A stretch of 64,000 nucleotides of DNA from Parvibaculum sp. (lineage in GTDB: Bacteria > Pseudomonadota > Alphaproteobacteria > Parvibaculales > Parvibaculaceae): the NCBI GenBank assembly GCA_030645235.1, contig JAUSMV010000012.1, positions 372,001 through 436,000 on the forward strand, written 5' to 3'. Within the stretch, counting starts at the first letter, position 1, and each line of letters begins with the position of its first letter. Under the pieces are notes generated by a model, which ran no database searches, was not told where the DNA came from, and saw only the letters and a list, made by a program, of their open reading frames with translations. Positions 27,007 to 36,585 of this stretch are shown piece after piece. The position numbers and the translations under genes were made by a program.

Positions 27007-28560
27007 ATGGAATGGATAGCTGATCCGACGATCTGGATAGGTCTGGCCACTCTCGTCGTGCTGGAGATTGTTCTCGGTATCGACAATCTCGTTTTCATTG
27101 CGATCCTTGCCGATAAACTGCCACCGGAGCAGCGCGACCGCGCGCGGCTCATCGGCCTCAGTCTCGCGCTCGTCATGCGTCTTGGGTTGCTCGCCAGCAT
27201 CTCGTGGCTCGTCACGCTGACCGCGCCGCTCTTTTCGGTGCTCGGCCTCGGATTTTCCGGGCGTGATCTTATCATGCTGGGCGGCGGTCTATTCCTGCTC
27301 ACCAAAGCGACGATGGAATTGCATGAGCGGCTTGAGCCTGCGCATGAGGAACGCAATTCGCAAAAGGTCCATGCGGGTTTCTGGCTCATCGTGACGCAGA
27401 TCATCATTCTTGATGCGGTCTTCTCCATCGATAGCGTGATCACCGCTGTTGGTATGGTCGAACATCTGCCGGTGATGATGGTCGCCGTTATCATCGCCAT
27501 GGGCGTGATGCTGCTGGCCTCAAAGCCGCTTACCACGTTCGTCAATGCGCATCCGACCGTCGTCGTGCTGTGTCTCGGCTTTTTGATGATGATCGGTTTC
27601 AGCCTCATTGCGGAAGGCTTCGGCTTTCACATTCCCAAAGGCTATCTCTATGCGGCCATCGGTTTCTCGATCCTCATTGAGACGTTTAACCAGTGGATCC
27701 ATCGCAACAGTATCAAGGTGGTCGAGGCGCGGCCCTATCGTCAGCGCACGGCGGAGGCGGTGTTCCGGCTGCTCGGCGGTGCCTATGAAGAAGGCGAGAC
27801 GGCACCCGGTCCTGACGGCAGCAAACCGGAGACGAGCCCGCATGAGTTCGGCGAGGAAGAGCGCAGCATGGTGAGCGGCGTGCTGATGCTTGGCGAGCGT
27901 CAGGTGAGCTCGATCATGACGCCGCGTCTCGACATTGTCTGGGTGTCGCTGGCGGATGATAAGGAAAAAGTGCTGGCGGTGCTGCGCGATTCACCGCACG
28001 GGCTTTATCCGGTGTGCCGCACCGGCGTCGATGATCTTATCGGTTATGCGCGCGCCAAGGATCTGATGGAAGATTTGCTGACCGTCGGCCGGATCGACGA
28101 GGCCCATAGTGTGAGAGAGCCGCTTGTGGTTCACGAAGGTCTCGGCGTGCTGAAGCTTCTCGACATGTTCCGGCGCACGCGCGTGCAGCTTGCCTTTGTC
28201 ACCGATGAATATGGCGGCATTGAAGGGCTTGTGACATCGACCGATATGCTTGAGGCGATTGCGGGCGAGTTTCCTGATGAAGACGAAGATCATTGGCTGA
28301 AGAAGCTCGGCGAAGGCCATTGGCGCGTTGAAGGCTGGGCCGATATGCGTCATCTCGGCGTTGCCATGGGGCGCGAGTTGTCGATGCAGGGCGATGATTA
28401 TTCGACCATTGCGGGCTATGTGATGTGGTTCCTTGGCCGCATACCGGAGCTTGGCGATACGCTCACGCGCGACAACCTTGTCTTCACCGTGACGAAAATG
28501 GACGGGCGGCGCATTTCGGAAATTGACATCAGAGATGCGACAGAAGACGACGCACATTAG
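27007..28560 (+). CDS. TerC/CBS/CorC-HlyC membrane protein (YegH/YoaE type)
   Basis: A 517-residue protein with three parts: a TerC membrane domain with seven or so helices (1-235; [17 protein letters not shown] and [17 protein letters not shown] carry the acidic residues), two CBS domains (about 300-420; [33 protein letters not shown]) and a C-terminal CorC_HlyC domain. Such proteins are linked to metal-ion export or to metalation of secreted enzymes. It sits between apt and mtnA without obvious link to them. Confidence 0.9.
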   Translation: MEWIADPTIWIGLATLVVLEIVLGIDNLVFIAILADKLPPEQRDRARLIGLSLALVMRLGLLASISWLVTLTAPLFSVLGLGFSGRDLIMLGGGLFLLTKATMELHERLEPAHEERNSQKVHAGFWLIVTQIIILDAVFSIDSVITAVGMVEHLPVMMVAVIIAMGVMLLASKPLTTFVNAHPTVVVLCLGFLMMIGFSLIAEGFGFHIPKGYLYAAIGFSILIETFNQWIHRNSIKVVEARPYRQRTAEAVFRLLGGAYEEGETAPGPDGSKPETSPHEFGEEERSMVSGVLMLGERQVSSIMTPRLDIVWVSLADDKEKVLAVLRDSPHGLYPVCRTGVDDLIGYARAKDLMEDLLTVGRIDEAHSVREPLVVHEGLGVLKLLDMFRRTRVQLAFVTDEYGGIEGLVTSTDMLEAIAGEFPDEDEDHWLKKLGEGHWRVEGWADMRHLGVAMGRELSMQGDDYSTIAGYVMWFLGRIPELGDTLTRDNLVFTVTKMDGRRISEIDIRDATEDDAH

Positions 28561-28580
28561 TTTAGCCGGAGGTTGCATCG

Positions 28581-29681
28581 ATGAAAATCAACGGCAAAGC
28601 CTATCGCACGATCTGGGTGAATGAGGACCAGTGGTCTGTCACCGTGATTGACCAGACGAAATTGCCGCATGAATTTGAGACCTTGCGGATTGCGAGCGCT
28701 GATGATGCGGCGCGCGCGATCAAAGACATGATTGTGCGCGGCGCACCCTTGATCGGCGCGACGGCGGCCTACGGGCTTTGTATGGCGCTGCGCGAGGATG
28801 CGTCGGACGCGGCGCTTGAGGCGGCTTACGCGATGCTTGCTGAGACGCGGCCGACCGCGATCAATCTCAAATGGGCGCTTGATGCGATGGTCGATGCTGT
28901 GAAGCCGCTTCCCGCGCGTGAACGCGTGGCGGCGGCCTATGCGCGGGCTGCAAAAATTTGTGATGATGATGTCGAGATTTGCCGTCGCATCGGCGTGCAG
29001 GGGGTTGGCCTCATCCGCGCGATTGCTGACAAGAAATCCGGTGGCGTTGTGAATGTGCTGACGCATTGCAATGCGGGCTGGCTCGCCTGCGTTGACTGGG
29101 GCACAGCGCTTGCGCCGATTTACATGGCGCATGATGAAGGCATTAAAATCCATGTCTGGGTTGATGAGACGCGTCCGCGCAATCAGGGTGCGTCGCTCAC
29201 GGCCTTCGAGCTTGGACGGCATGGCGTGGCGCATACGATCATTCCTGACAATGCGGGCGGGCATCTGATGCAGCATGGGCAAGTTGATATGTGCATTGTC
29301 GGCACGGACCGCACAACGGCGCGGGGCGATGTGGCCAATAAGATCGGCACCTATCTCAAGGCGCTGGCGGCGCATGATAATGGCGTGCCGTTTTATGTGG
29401 CGCTGCCTTATACGACGATTGACTGGACGCTGGATGACGGCGTTGCGGAAATTCCGATTGAGCAACGCTCGGCGCGCGAAGTGACCCACATGACGGGGCG
29501 GACGGATAAGGGCGCGATTGAGACGATTGAGATTTCAGCGCCGGGCAGCGGGGCGGCCAACTATGGCTTTGACGTGACGCCCGCGCGGCTTGTCACCGGT
29601 CTCATCACGGAGCGCGGCGTGACCCCCGCAACGCGCGAGGGGCTGCTGTCGCTTTATCCTGAGCACAAAAATGCCGGATGA
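28581..29681 (+). CDS. mtnA: S-methyl-5-thioribose-1-phosphate isomerase
   Basis: A 366-residue eIF2B-like isomerase that turns methylthioribose-1-phosphate into methylthioribulose-1-phosphate. [15 protein letters not shown] (51-65), the catalytic Cys163 in [20 protein letters not shown] (195-208) and catalytic Asp243 in [18 protein letters not shown] are all present. It also accepts 5-deoxyribose-1-phosphate in characterised systems. GCCGGAGG lies ahead of the start. Its end overlaps the aldolase start by 11 nt. Confidence 0.94.
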   Translation: MKINGKAYRTIWVNEDQWSVTVIDQTKLPHEFETLRIASADDAARAIKDMIVRGAPLIGATAAYGLCMALREDASDAALEAAYAMLAETRPTAINLKWALDAMVDAVKPLPARERVAAAYARAAKICDDDVEICRRIGVQGVGLIRAIADKKSGGVVNVLTHCNAGWLACVDWGTALAPIYMAHDEGIKIHVWVDETRPRNQGASLTAFELGRHGVAHTIIPDNAGGHLMQHGQVDMCIVGTDRTTARGDVANKIGTYLKALAAHDNGVPFYVALPYTTIDWTLDDGVAEIPIEQRSAREVTHMTGRTDKGAIETIEISAPGSGAANYGFDVTPARLVTGLITERGVTPATREGLLSLYPEHKNAG

Positions 29682-30318
29682 AAACTGGGCGCGGCAATCG
29701 GTGATCGACACCGCGCTCGATCTCACGCGCAGCGGTCTCTCGCCCCAGCAATCGGGTAATGTTTCGCTGCGCTTTGACGGCGACATGCTGATCACGCCGA
29801 CGGGCATGAATTATCACGATCTGTTGCCGGACGATATTGTGCGCATGTCGTTTGACGGCACGGTAGGGCCAAGGCAACGCGCGCCGTCAAGTGAATGGCA
29901 TATGCATGCGGCCATCTACGCGGTGCGTGCGGAAGCGCAGGCGATTGTGCATGCGCATTCCGATTATGCGACCACACTTGCCGTCATGGGTCGTTCGATC
30001 CCGCCGTTTCACTACATGGTGGCGCTGCTGGGCGGGCGCGATATCCGCTGCGCGCCTTACGCCACTTTCGGCACGGCAGAGCTTGCGGCTCAAGCTGTTG
30101 AGGCCATCAGAGACCGCAAGGCGTGTCTGCTTGCCCATCATGGTCAGATCGCTTTTGGGCGGGATCTCGCCGAGGCCTTGAAGCTCGCGCATGAAGTGGA
30201 AACTCTCTCCGCCCAATATTGGCGGGCGCTGCAGATCGGTGAACCGCCGCTCTTGCCGGATGATGAAATGGCCCGTGTGGTTGAGAAATTTCATGGATAC
30301 GGCCAGGCCAGGAGCTGA
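29671..30318 (+). CDS. class II aldolase, FucA-like (probable methylthioribulose-/deoxyribulose-1-phosphate aldolase)
   Basis: A 215-residue zinc aldolase closely like L-fuculose-1-phosphate aldolase: [18 protein letters not shown], catalytic Glu75 in PSSEWHMH, zinc ligands His94, His96 and His157, and CAPYATFGT. It overlaps mtnA. In Rhodospirillum rubrum and pathogenic E. coli, such an aldolase (Ald2) splits methylthio- or deoxyribulose-1-phosphate to DHAP and an aldehyde. The same role is inferred here from context. MtnB dehydratase, a distant relative, fits less well because the whole length follows FucA. Confidence 0.85.
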   Translation: MPDENWARQSVIDTALDLTRSGLSPQQSGNVSLRFDGDMLITPTGMNYHDLLPDDIVRMSFDGTVGPRQRAPSSEWHMHAAIYAVRAEAQAIVHAHSDYATTLAVMGRSIPPFHYMVALLGGRDIRCAPYATFGTAELAAQAVEAIRDRKACLLAHHGQIAFGRDLAEALKLAHEVETLSAQYWRALQIGEPPLLPDDEMARVVEKFHGYGQARS

Positions 30319-30431
30319 AATTCTGACTATTTCCGGGGGTTTTTCCTGTTTGTCAGAGGCGGGACTTTGGGCTACCATCACTAATGTAATCCATTAAATG
30401 CCGGTGAACGGCGAAGGCTTGGGAGGGCTTG

Positions 30432-32093
30432 ATGCGGTTTTCAAAATGGGCGGTGGCGGGGCTCGCTGCGCTGGTTGTGGTCGGCGGCGGGCTTATCTAT
30501 GCCACGCAGAATCCTCTGGCGATCGTGAAGTTCATTTCGCGGCTCAAGGATCCTGTCGGACCCAATCAGCCTGTTGTCTGGCAACAGGGACCGGAGACGG
30601 CGCCGGAGGGCAAGCGCCCGCCGAATATCATTCTCATTCTTGCCGATGATCTTGGTTTCAATGACATCACATTGAATGGCGGCGGTGTGGCGGGCGGCGC
30701 TGTGCCGACACCGGCGATCGATTCCATTGCGCATCAGGGCGTTGATCTCACGCGCGGCTATGCGGGCAATGCGACCTGCGCGCCGTCGCGCGCCGCGATC
30801 ATGACGGGGCGCTATGCGACGCGCTTTGGCTATGAGTTCACGCCCGCGCATCCGATTTTTATGAAGATGATTGCGGATTTGAACAAAAGCCAGCACAAGC
30901 CCGTCTATCACGAGGACAATGCGAAGAATTATCCCGACGTGTCGTCTATGGGCATCCCGACCGATGAAGTTACCATCGCGCAGCTGTTGCAGAAACAGGG
31001 CTATCACACGCTGATGTTCGGCAAATGGCATCTGGGCGAGTTGCCGGAGATGCGCCCGCAGGCGAAGGGCTATGATGAGTCACTCGGTTTCCTGATGGGT
31101 GCGCAAATGTATGACGAGCCTGGTGCGCCGAGCGTGGTTGAAGCCAAGCAGGATTACGATCCGATTGATAAGTTTCTCTGGGCGGCACTTCCCTTTGCGA
31201 TCAGCAAAGACGGCGGTCCCCGTTTTACGCCTGACAAATATATGACCGACTATCTGGGCGATCAGGCGGTGGAAGCGATCAAGGCGAACAAGAACCGTCC
31301 TTTCTTTATGTATCTCGCCTTCAATGCGCCGCACACGCCGCTGCAGGCCAAGAAAGAAGACTATGATGCGCTGCCGATGATCAAGGATCACCGTTTGCGC
31401 GTTTACGCCGCGATGATCCGCTCGCTCGACCGCAATGTCGGCAATGTGCTCGCGACGTTGAAAGAACAGGGGCTTGACGACAATACGCTTGTGATTTTTA
31501 CCAGCGACAATGGCGGCGCGCATTATATCGGCCTGCCGGGCATCAACGATCCCTATCGCGGCTGGAAGGCGACCTTCTTTGAAGGCGGTATTCATGTGCC
31601 CTATTTCATGAAATGGCCGGGCGTGCTGCCTGCGGGTGCGAAATACGACAATCCCGTTGCGCATGTCGATATTTTTGCAACCGCTGCGGCGGTTGCCGGT
31701 GCTGTTGTGCCGGGCGACCGTGTGATGGATGGCGTCAATCTCATGCCTTTCATGGAAGGCAAGGAAGCGGGGCGTCCGCATCAGACTTTGTATTTCCGCT
31801 CCGGCGACTATAAAACGCTGCTTGATGGTGATTGGAAATTGCAGGTCGCGGAATTGCCGAAGAAGAACTGGCTCTACAATCTGAAAGATGATCCGACCGA
31901 GCGGAATAATCTGGCGGACAGCGATCCCGCCCGCGTTGAGGCGTTGCGCAAGGTGCTCGACAAGCTCAATGCCGAACAGGCCAAGCCGCTCTGGCCGACG
32001 CTGACGGAAGCGGCCATCGCCATTGATCATCCGGGCGATACCGAACGCTTTCCGGAAAAAGCGGATGATGAATATATCTATTGGGCAAACTGA
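30432..32093 (+). CDS. sulfatase (arylsulfatase family, formylglycine type)
   Basis: A 553-residue sulfatase with an N-terminal hydrophobic signal or anchor (about 6-24). LADDLGFND (70-78) holds the metal Asp residues. CAPSR (116-120) is the sulfatase motif whose Cys116 must become formylglycine, and TGRYATR follows. GKWHLG, DNGGAHYIG and the C-terminal DGDWKLQV are also typical. It acts outside the cytoplasm on an unknown sulfate ester. Start after GGGAGGG. The next gene is its maturase. Confidence 0.94.
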   Translation: MRFSKWAVAGLAALVVVGGGLIYATQNPLAIVKFISRLKDPVGPNQPVVWQQGPETAPEGKRPPNIILILADDLGFNDITLNGGGVAGGAVPTPAIDSIAHQGVDLTRGYAGNATCAPSRAAIMTGRYATRFGYEFTPAHPIFMKMIADLNKSQHKPVYHEDNAKNYPDVSSMGIPTDEVTIAQLLQKQGYHTLMFGKWHLGELPEMRPQAKGYDESLGFLMGAQMYDEPGAPSVVEAKQDYDPIDKFLWAALPFAISKDGGPRFTPDKYMTDYLGDQAVEAIKANKNRPFFMYLAFNAPHTPLQAKKEDYDALPMIKDHRLRVYAAMIRSLDRNVGNVLATLKEQGLDDNTLVIFTSDNGGAHYIGLPGINDPYRGWKATFFEGGIHVPYFMKWPGVLPAGAKYDNPVAHVDIFATAAAVAGAVVPGDRVMDGVNLMPFMEGKEAGRPHQTLYFRSGDYKTLLDGDWKLQVAELPKKNWLYNLKDDPTERNNLADSDPARVEALRKVLDKLNAEQAKPLWPTLTEAAIAIDHPGDTERFPEKADDEYIYWAN

Positions 32094-33058
32094 CTTTGCT
32101 CACGCGGTCTAAAATTCTGATCGTCGCGCTCGTCGCCCTTATCGGGGTGGCGGGCGCGGCGCTCGCGTTTTGGATTGTGAGCGGCGAGCGCGTGGCGCGG
32201 CTTGCGGCGGCTTCACCCAAAAAATGTCTTGAAGCGAATGACACGCGCTCCGGCGTGCTTTCGGGCATGATGCGTGTGCCCGGCGGGAAGTTCGAGATGG
32301 GCGATACGATGTATCCGGAAGAAGGACCGCTCAGGACGCGCGAGGTCAAAGCCTTCTGGATGGACGCGCATGAAGTCACGAATGATGAGTTCGCTATGTT
32401 CGTGCGCGCGACAGGTTATGTCACTGTCGCCGAGCGCGATGTGGACGCGGTAACGCATCCCGACTTGCCGCCGGAGATGCGCAAGGCCGGTGCTGTTGTT
32501 TTCGTTATGCCCAATGATGTCGATGGCAGCGGCGACATTGCGCAATGGTGGCAGTATATCGCGGGTGCCAATTGGCGCCATCCTGGCGGGCCGGATACGA
32601 CAATCGAGGGGCGCGGCGATTTTCCGGTTGTGGCGCTCGCCGGTGCGGATGTTGTGGCCTATGCGAAGTGGAAGGGCCGCGCGCTGCCCACTGAAGCGCA
32701 ATGGGAATGGGCTGCGCGCGGCGGTGCGAAAGGTGCGCCCGACCATGAGCAACCGAAAGCGGCCAATAGCTGGCAGGGTATTTTTCCGGTGATGAATTCA
32801 GGTGACGATGGCTTCGTTGGCCTCGCGCCCGTTGGTTGCTACAAGGCGAATGCTTACGGGCTTTACGATATGATCGGCAATGTCTGGGAATGGACGCGCG
32901 ACGCTTATAACGGCGACCCGAAACGCGGCGTCATCAAAGGCGGGTCCTATCTCTGCGCGCCGAATTATTGCGCGCGCTACCGTGCAGGCGCGCGGCAGGG
33001 TCAGGAACTGGACCTTGCCGCGAGCCATTTAGGTTTTCGCACGGTGGTGAACGAGTAG
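32081..33058 (+). CDS. formylglycine-generating enzyme (sulfatase maturase), membrane-anchored
   Basis: A 325-residue SUMF1-type protein. It has an N-terminal helix (about 11-33), then the FGE-sulfatase domain: RVPGGKFEMGD, FWMDAHEVTNDEF, LPTEAQWEWAARGG, YDMIGNVWEWT and GGSYLCAPNYCARYR. Cys292 and Cys297 match the two active-site cysteines, so it should oxidise the sulfatase Cys. No ATG is near the start: TTG at 32081, overlapping the sulfatase by 13 nt, or TTG at 32096 are the options. Confidence 0.9.
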   Translation: MGKLTLLTRSKILIVALVALIGVAGAALAFWIVSGERVARLAAASPKKCLEANDTRSGVLSGMMRVPGGKFEMGDTMYPEEGPLRTREVKAFWMDAHEVTNDEFAMFVRATGYVTVAERDVDAVTHPDLPPEMRKAGAVVFVMPNDVDGSGDIAQWWQYIAGANWRHPGGPDTTIEGRGDFPVVALAGADVVAYAKWKGRALPTEAQWEWAARGGAKGAPDHEQPKAANSWQGIFPVMNSGDDGFVGLAPVGCYKANAYGLYDMIGNVWEWTRDAYNGDPKRGVIKGGSYLCAPNYCARYRAGARQGQELDLAASHLGFRTVVNE

Positions 33059-33059
33059 C

Positions 33060-33554
33060 TTACCCGGCAATCAGCTTCTTTACTGCCGACTGGAACTTCG
33101 CGCTGTCGGGTGTTGTCACGCTTGAGAACCACGTCTTCAGCTGACCGTCGCGGCCAATGAAATATTTGTAGAAATTCCAGCGCGGTTTGGCGAGGAACCC
33201 GCCTTGTTGTCCCAGCCAGTTGAAGAGCGGATGGGCGTCTGCGCCCTTCACATGAACTTTTTCCGTCAACGGAAAATCAACGCCGAAATTCAGCTCGCAG
33301 AATTCGGCAATCTCCATCGCGTCGCCGGGTTCCTGTCCGGCAAAATCGTTCGACGGCACGCCGAGGATCACGAGGCCTTCGGCCTTGTGGCGCTGCCAGA
33401 TGGATTCCAGCCCCTTATATTGCGGGGTGAAACCGCATTTCGACGCCGTGTTGACGATGATGACGGGACGGCCCGCAAATTCTTTCAATGGCATCGGCTT
33501 GCCCTTGAGGCTTTGGAAATCGAAGTCGAAGGCCGTCTTCTTGTTGCGCGCCAT
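33060..33554 (-). CDS. glutathione peroxidase family protein (Cys type)
   Basis: A 164-residue thioredoxin-fold peroxidase. NTASKCGFTPQYKGLE holds the peroxidatic Cys. GVPSNDFAGQEPG keeps the tetrad Gln although the usual CNQF reads SNDF. KPRWNFYKY holds the Trp and Asn. It reduces hydroperoxides in the cytosol, more often with thioredoxin than with glutathione in this family. It lies in the peroxide block just after ohr on the same strand, 25 bp apart. Confidence 0.92.
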   Translation of the reverse strand: MARNKKTAFDFDFQSLKGKPMPLKEFAGRPVIIVNTASKCGFTPQYKGLESIWQRHKAEGLVILGVPSNDFAGQEPGDAMEIAEFCELNFGVDFPLTEKVHVKGADAHPLFNWLGQQGGFLAKPRWNFYKYFIGRDGQLKTWFSSVTTPDSAKFQSAVKKLIAG

Positions 33555-33579
33555 TTGTTTTTCCCTGTGCTGAAGGTGG

Positions 33580-34002
33580 TTAGACGATAACGAGTTTCAC
33601 GTCGACATTGCCGCGTGTCGCGTTGGAATAGGGGCAGACCTGATGCGTTGCTTCAACAAGCGCCCTAGCCTCTTCCTTGTCCATGCCGGGGATTGAGACA
33701 TTGAGCGTCACGGCAAGGCCGAAGCCGACGCCTGAGTCCTGCGGGCCGATGCCGACATCCGCGCTGATGGTGGTCGTTGCGGGCACGGGCTTTTTCTGCT
33801 GGCCGGAAACGAGCTTCAAGGCTGAGAGGAAGCAGGCTGAATAACCGGCTGCGAAAAGTTGCTCGGGGTTCGTGCCGTCGCCGCCGGGACCGCCGAGTTC
33901 CTTTACGGTCACGAGTTTGACGGCCAGTTGACCATCATCCGACTTTGCTTCGCCTGTGCGGCCGCCTGTGGCGGTGGCGTGGGCTGTATAGAGGATCTTC
34001 AT
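33580..34002 (-). CDS. ohr: organic hydroperoxide resistance protein
   Basis: A 140-residue OsmC/Ohr thiol peroxidase. Cys57 (GYSACFLSAL) and Cys123 (HQVCPYSNATRGN) are the peroxidatic and resolving cysteines. It detoxifies organic and lipid hydroperoxides using lipoyl proteins. The OhrR-type palindrome at 34050-34069 lies 48 bp ahead of its start, so it should be induced when OhrR is oxidised. Confidence 0.95.
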   Translation of the reverse strand: MKILYTAHATATGGRTGEAKSDDGQLAVKLVTVKELGGPGGDGTNPEQLFAAGYSACFLSALKLVSGQQKKPVPATTTISADVGIGPQDSGVGFGLAVTLNVSIPGMDKEEARALVEATHQVCPYSNATRGNVDVKLVIV

Positions 34003-34049
34003 GGGGGAGCTCCTTTCGGGTCTGTGTCTGGATTATATATATGATACAA

Positions 34050-34069
34050 TTATATTGTGCACAATATAA
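34050..34069. promoter_or_regulatory. OhrR-type operator ahead of ohr
   Basis: A perfect 20-bp palindrome (TTATATTGTG/CACAATATAA) lies 48 bp before ohr. Its centre TTGTGCACAA recurs at the same distance ahead of ohrR. Confidence 0.75.
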
Positions 34070-34084
34070 AAATACAAAAAAGTT

Positions 34085-34174
34085 CGTCATGCGCGGGCTT
34101 GACCCGCGTATCCACGTCTTGCCTGATCTCAAGCTGCAAAGACGTGGATGGCCGGATCAAGTCCGGCCATGACG
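34085..34174. repeat. long inverted repeat of the common alphaproteobacterial palindrome type
   Basis: Two arms of about 36 nt (starting CGTCATGCGCGGGCTTGACC, ending with the complement of CGTCATGGCCGGACTTGATC) meet around CTTGCC...GCAAAG. Each arm is itself a small palindrome followed by ATCCACGTCTT. Elements of this GTCATGGCCGG...CCGGCCATGAC kind are frequent between genes in alphaproteobacteria. It lies between ohr and ohrR. Confidence 0.8.
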
Positions 34175-34200
34175 GATAATAATGGGTGAGCGGGTGGGTG

Positions 34201-34638
34201 TTATTCCGCCAGTCCCGCCTGTAATTTCGTGAGTTGTTTCCGAAGCTTAATCAGCTCCAGTATCCCCATGCCGGTCGCTGCCGCCGCTTTGGGAGGTACC
34301 TGCGCTGCCGCCCGTTTCAGTGCGCGGCCCTTGTCGGTGAGGTGAATAAACACCTGCCGCTCGTCCGTTCCGCTGCGCTCGCGCTTCAGGAGCTTCGCCA
34401 CTTCCATGCGCTTTAGCAGCGGCGTCAGCGTGCCGCTGTCGAGATAAAGCTTCTCGCCCAGCGCCCCGACCGTTACGCCGTCTTCTTCCCAGAGCGCCAG
34501 CATGGCTAGATATTGCGGATAGGTGAGGCCGATCTCTTTCAGCAGCGGCTTATAGACTTTGGTCATCAGATGGGATGATGAATAAAGCGCAAAGCAGAGC
34601 TGATTATCGAGGAGCAGGGGATCGAGAGGGTTTTTCAT
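34201..34638 (-). CDS. ohrR: OhrR, MarR family peroxide sensor
   Basis: A 145-residue MarR-type repressor. The sensing Cys15 sits in LDNQLCFALYSSSHLM, as in OhrR proteins, followed by the winged helix with LYLDSGTLTPLLKRME and the wing ERSGTDERQVF. Organic hydroperoxide oxidises the Cys and releases DNA. It is followed on the same strand by ohr, with a palindromic repeat between them, and both promoters carry TTGTGCACAA. Confidence 0.92.
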   Translation of the reverse strand: MKNPLDPLLLDNQLCFALYSSSHLMTKVYKPLLKEIGLTYPQYLAMLALWEEDGVTVGALGEKLYLDSGTLTPLLKRMEVAKLLKRERSGTDERQVFIHLTDKGRALKRAAAQVPPKAAAATGMGILELIKLRKQLTKLQAGLAE

Positions 34639-34685
34639 GCGGGCACCATATGGGTCTGTGCCCCATTATATGGCGATCCAGTCTC

Positions 34686-34695
34686 TTGTGCACAA
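34686..34695. promoter_or_regulatory. OhrR-type operator core ahead of ohrR
   Basis: TTGTGCACAA, flanked by AATTG to the right, lies 48 bp ahead of ohrR and matches the centre of the operator at ohr. This suggests autoregulation. Confidence 0.65.
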
Positions 34696-34745
34696 TTGAA
34701 TTGATGACAAAAAAGGGAGGCCGGAGCCTCCCTCATGTTCTTATC

Positions 34746-35423
34746 TCAGACGCTCTCAAACAATTCCAGTGTCCGCTTCAGTGCGAGGTCTGCTGCCGTC
34801 TTGTCGTAATTGTTGCGGCGGTCGGAGTTAAAGCCGTGGTCGGCGTCATAGACATAGACGGGGACTTTCGGGTTCGCGGCTTCGATGGCGCGGACGTCTT
34901 CCATCGGGATGCCGTGGTCCTTTTCGCCGAAATGGCAGATGGTCGGGATTTTGGGGGCGTCGTTGATGAAGCCCTTTATCATGCCGCCATAGTAGCAGGA
35001 TGCCGCGTTGAGGCCGGTGACGCGCGAGGCGGCCACCCATGCGACCGAGCCGCCGTAGCAATAGCCGGTGATGAAGGTTTTGGCGCAGCCGTCGGCTTTC
35101 AATTTGTTGACGCACATCTGCACGTCATCGACGAAATTCTCTGTTGTGATTTCGGCGCGGTATTTCAGCGACGCGGCGATGTCTTCCTGTGAGTAGGTCG
35201 CTTCAAAGCCTTTGACCTTGCGGTCATAAAGCTGGGGCGAGAGGACATCGTAGCCACGTGCCGCATAGCCGTCACAGAGGTCTTTGATATGGGCGGTGAC
35301 GCCGAAAATTTCCATGATGAGCACGAGGCCGCCTTTACGCGTGCCTTCTGCCTTCACATGGTAGCAATCAACCGATGTGCCATCGGCGCTTTTCAGCGCG
35401 ATCATCTGGCCTTTGTGTGACAT
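34746..35423 (-). CDS. dienelactone hydrolase family protein
   Basis: A 225-residue alpha/beta hydrolase. The nucleophile is Cys122 in GYCYGGS, and Asp in GEKDHGIP and His in DADHGFNSD complete the triad. The start LVLIMEIFGVTAHI is typical. Classical enzymes open dienelactones in chloroaromatic breakdown; most chromosomal copies have unknown substrates. A single gene between ychF and ohrR, start after a GGGAG site. Confidence 0.9.
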   Translation of the reverse strand: MSHKGQMIALKSADGTSVDCYHVKAEGTRKGGLVLIMEIFGVTAHIKDLCDGYAARGYDVLSPQLYDRKVKGFEATYSQEDIAASLKYRAEITTENFVDDVQMCVNKLKADGCAKTFITGYCYGGSVAWVAASRVTGLNAASCYYGGMIKGFINDAPKIPTICHFGEKDHGIPMEDVRAIEAANPKVPVYVYDADHGFNSDRRNNYDKTAADLALKRTLELFESV

Positions 35424-35473
35424 GTCGCTCTCCCTGAATTTTATTTTCCGGGACGCATCATGTCAAAGACGGC

Positions 35474-36583
35474 TCAATTGTTAAACAGGAAGTGCAGCAC
35501 GTCGCCGTCCTGCACGACATATTCTTTGCCTTCGGAGCGCGCTTTGCCAGCGGCCTTTGCGCCCTGTTCGCCGTTGAGTGCCGTGTAGTCGGCATAGGCG
35601 ATTGTTTCAGCGCGGATATAGCCTTTTTCAAAATCCGTGTGGATGACGCCGGCGGCTTTGGGGCCGCGTGTGCCTTCGGTGATGGTCCAGGCGCGGGTTT
35701 CTTTCGGGCCGACGGTGAAATAGGTGATGAGATGAAGGAGGCTATAGCCCGCGCGGATCAGGCGGTTGAGGCCCGGCTCTTCGAGGCCCAGTGTTTCCAA
35801 AAACTCGGTGCGTTCTTCGTTTGGCAGTTGCGCGATTTCTTCTTCGATGCGGGCCGAGATCACAACGCTTTCGGCGCCTTCGGCTTTTGCGCGTGTTTCG
35901 ACGAGTTTGGAATATTCATTGCCGGTGGCGGCTGAGTCTTCTTCGACGTTGCAGACGTAAAGCACGGGCTTGGAGGTGAGAAGGTTCAGACCCTCCCATG
36001 CTTTGATGTCGTCTTCGGCGATCTTGCCGTCCTGAGTTGCAAAGCGGGCAGGGCGACCGTCGCGCAGATAGGTGAGTGCCACGTTGATGAGTTCGACCTG
36101 AAGCTTGGCTTCCTTGTCGCCACCCTTGGCTTTCTTTTCGAGATTGTTGACGCGCTTTTCGAGGCTTTCGAGATCGGCGAGCATCAATTCGGTTTCAACG
36201 ATTTCAGCGTCGGCCAGCGGATCAATGCGCTTTTCGACATGGATGATGTCGTCGTCAACGAAGCAACGCAGTACATAAGCGACAGCATCGACTTCGCGGA
36301 TATTGGCGAGGAACTGATTGCCGAGGCCTTCGCCTTTGGACGCGCCTTTGACGAGACCGGCAATGTCCACGAATGTCAGGCGCGTCGGGATGATTTCTTT
36401 GCTGCCTGCGATGCCCGCGAGCTTTTCAAGACGCGGATCGGGTACGGCCACTTCGCCAACATTGGGTTCGATCGTGCAGAAGGGATAGTTTGCGGCCTGC
36501 GCAGAGGCTGTCTGCGTCAGTGCGTTAAAGAGCGTGGATTTGCCGACATTGGGCAGGCCGACGATGCCGCATTTGAAGCCCAT
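35474..36583 (-). CDS. ychF: redox-regulated ATPase YchF (Obg family)
   Basis: A 369-residue P-loop protein. G1 GLPNVGKST (8-16), [20 protein letters not shown] (G3 region), a coiled-coil insertion (about 130-160) and a C-terminal TGS domain with [13 protein letters not shown]. YchF prefers ATP to GTP and acts with ribosomes and in oxidative stress response. It starts 2 bp after pth. Confidence 0.95.
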   Translation of the reverse strand: MGFKCGIVGLPNVGKSTLFNALTQTASAQAANYPFCTIEPNVGEVAVPDPRLEKLAGIAGSKEIIPTRLTFVDIAGLVKGASKGEGLGNQFLANIREVDAVAYVLRCFVDDDIIHVEKRIDPLADAEIVETELMLADLESLEKRVNNLEKKAKGGDKEAKLQVELINVALTYLRDGRPARFATQDGKIAEDDIKAWEGLNLLTSKPVLYVCNVEEDSAATGNEYSKLVETRAKAEGAESVVISARIEEEIAQLPNEERTEFLETLGLEEPGLNRLIRAGYSLLHLITYFTVGPKETRAWTITEGTRGPKAAGVIHTDFEKGYIRAETIAYADYTALNGEQGAKAAGKARSEGKEYVVQDGDVLHFLFNN

Positions 36584-36585
36584 GA

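Noticed and set aside
28557-29489. Open frame antisense to mtnA (310 codons)
   Set aside because: Wholly overlaps mtnA, with no recognisable motif and biased composition.
31080-32030. Open frame antisense to the sulfatase (316 codons)
   Set aside because: Same reasoning: full overlap with a well-supported gene and an Arg/His-rich product.
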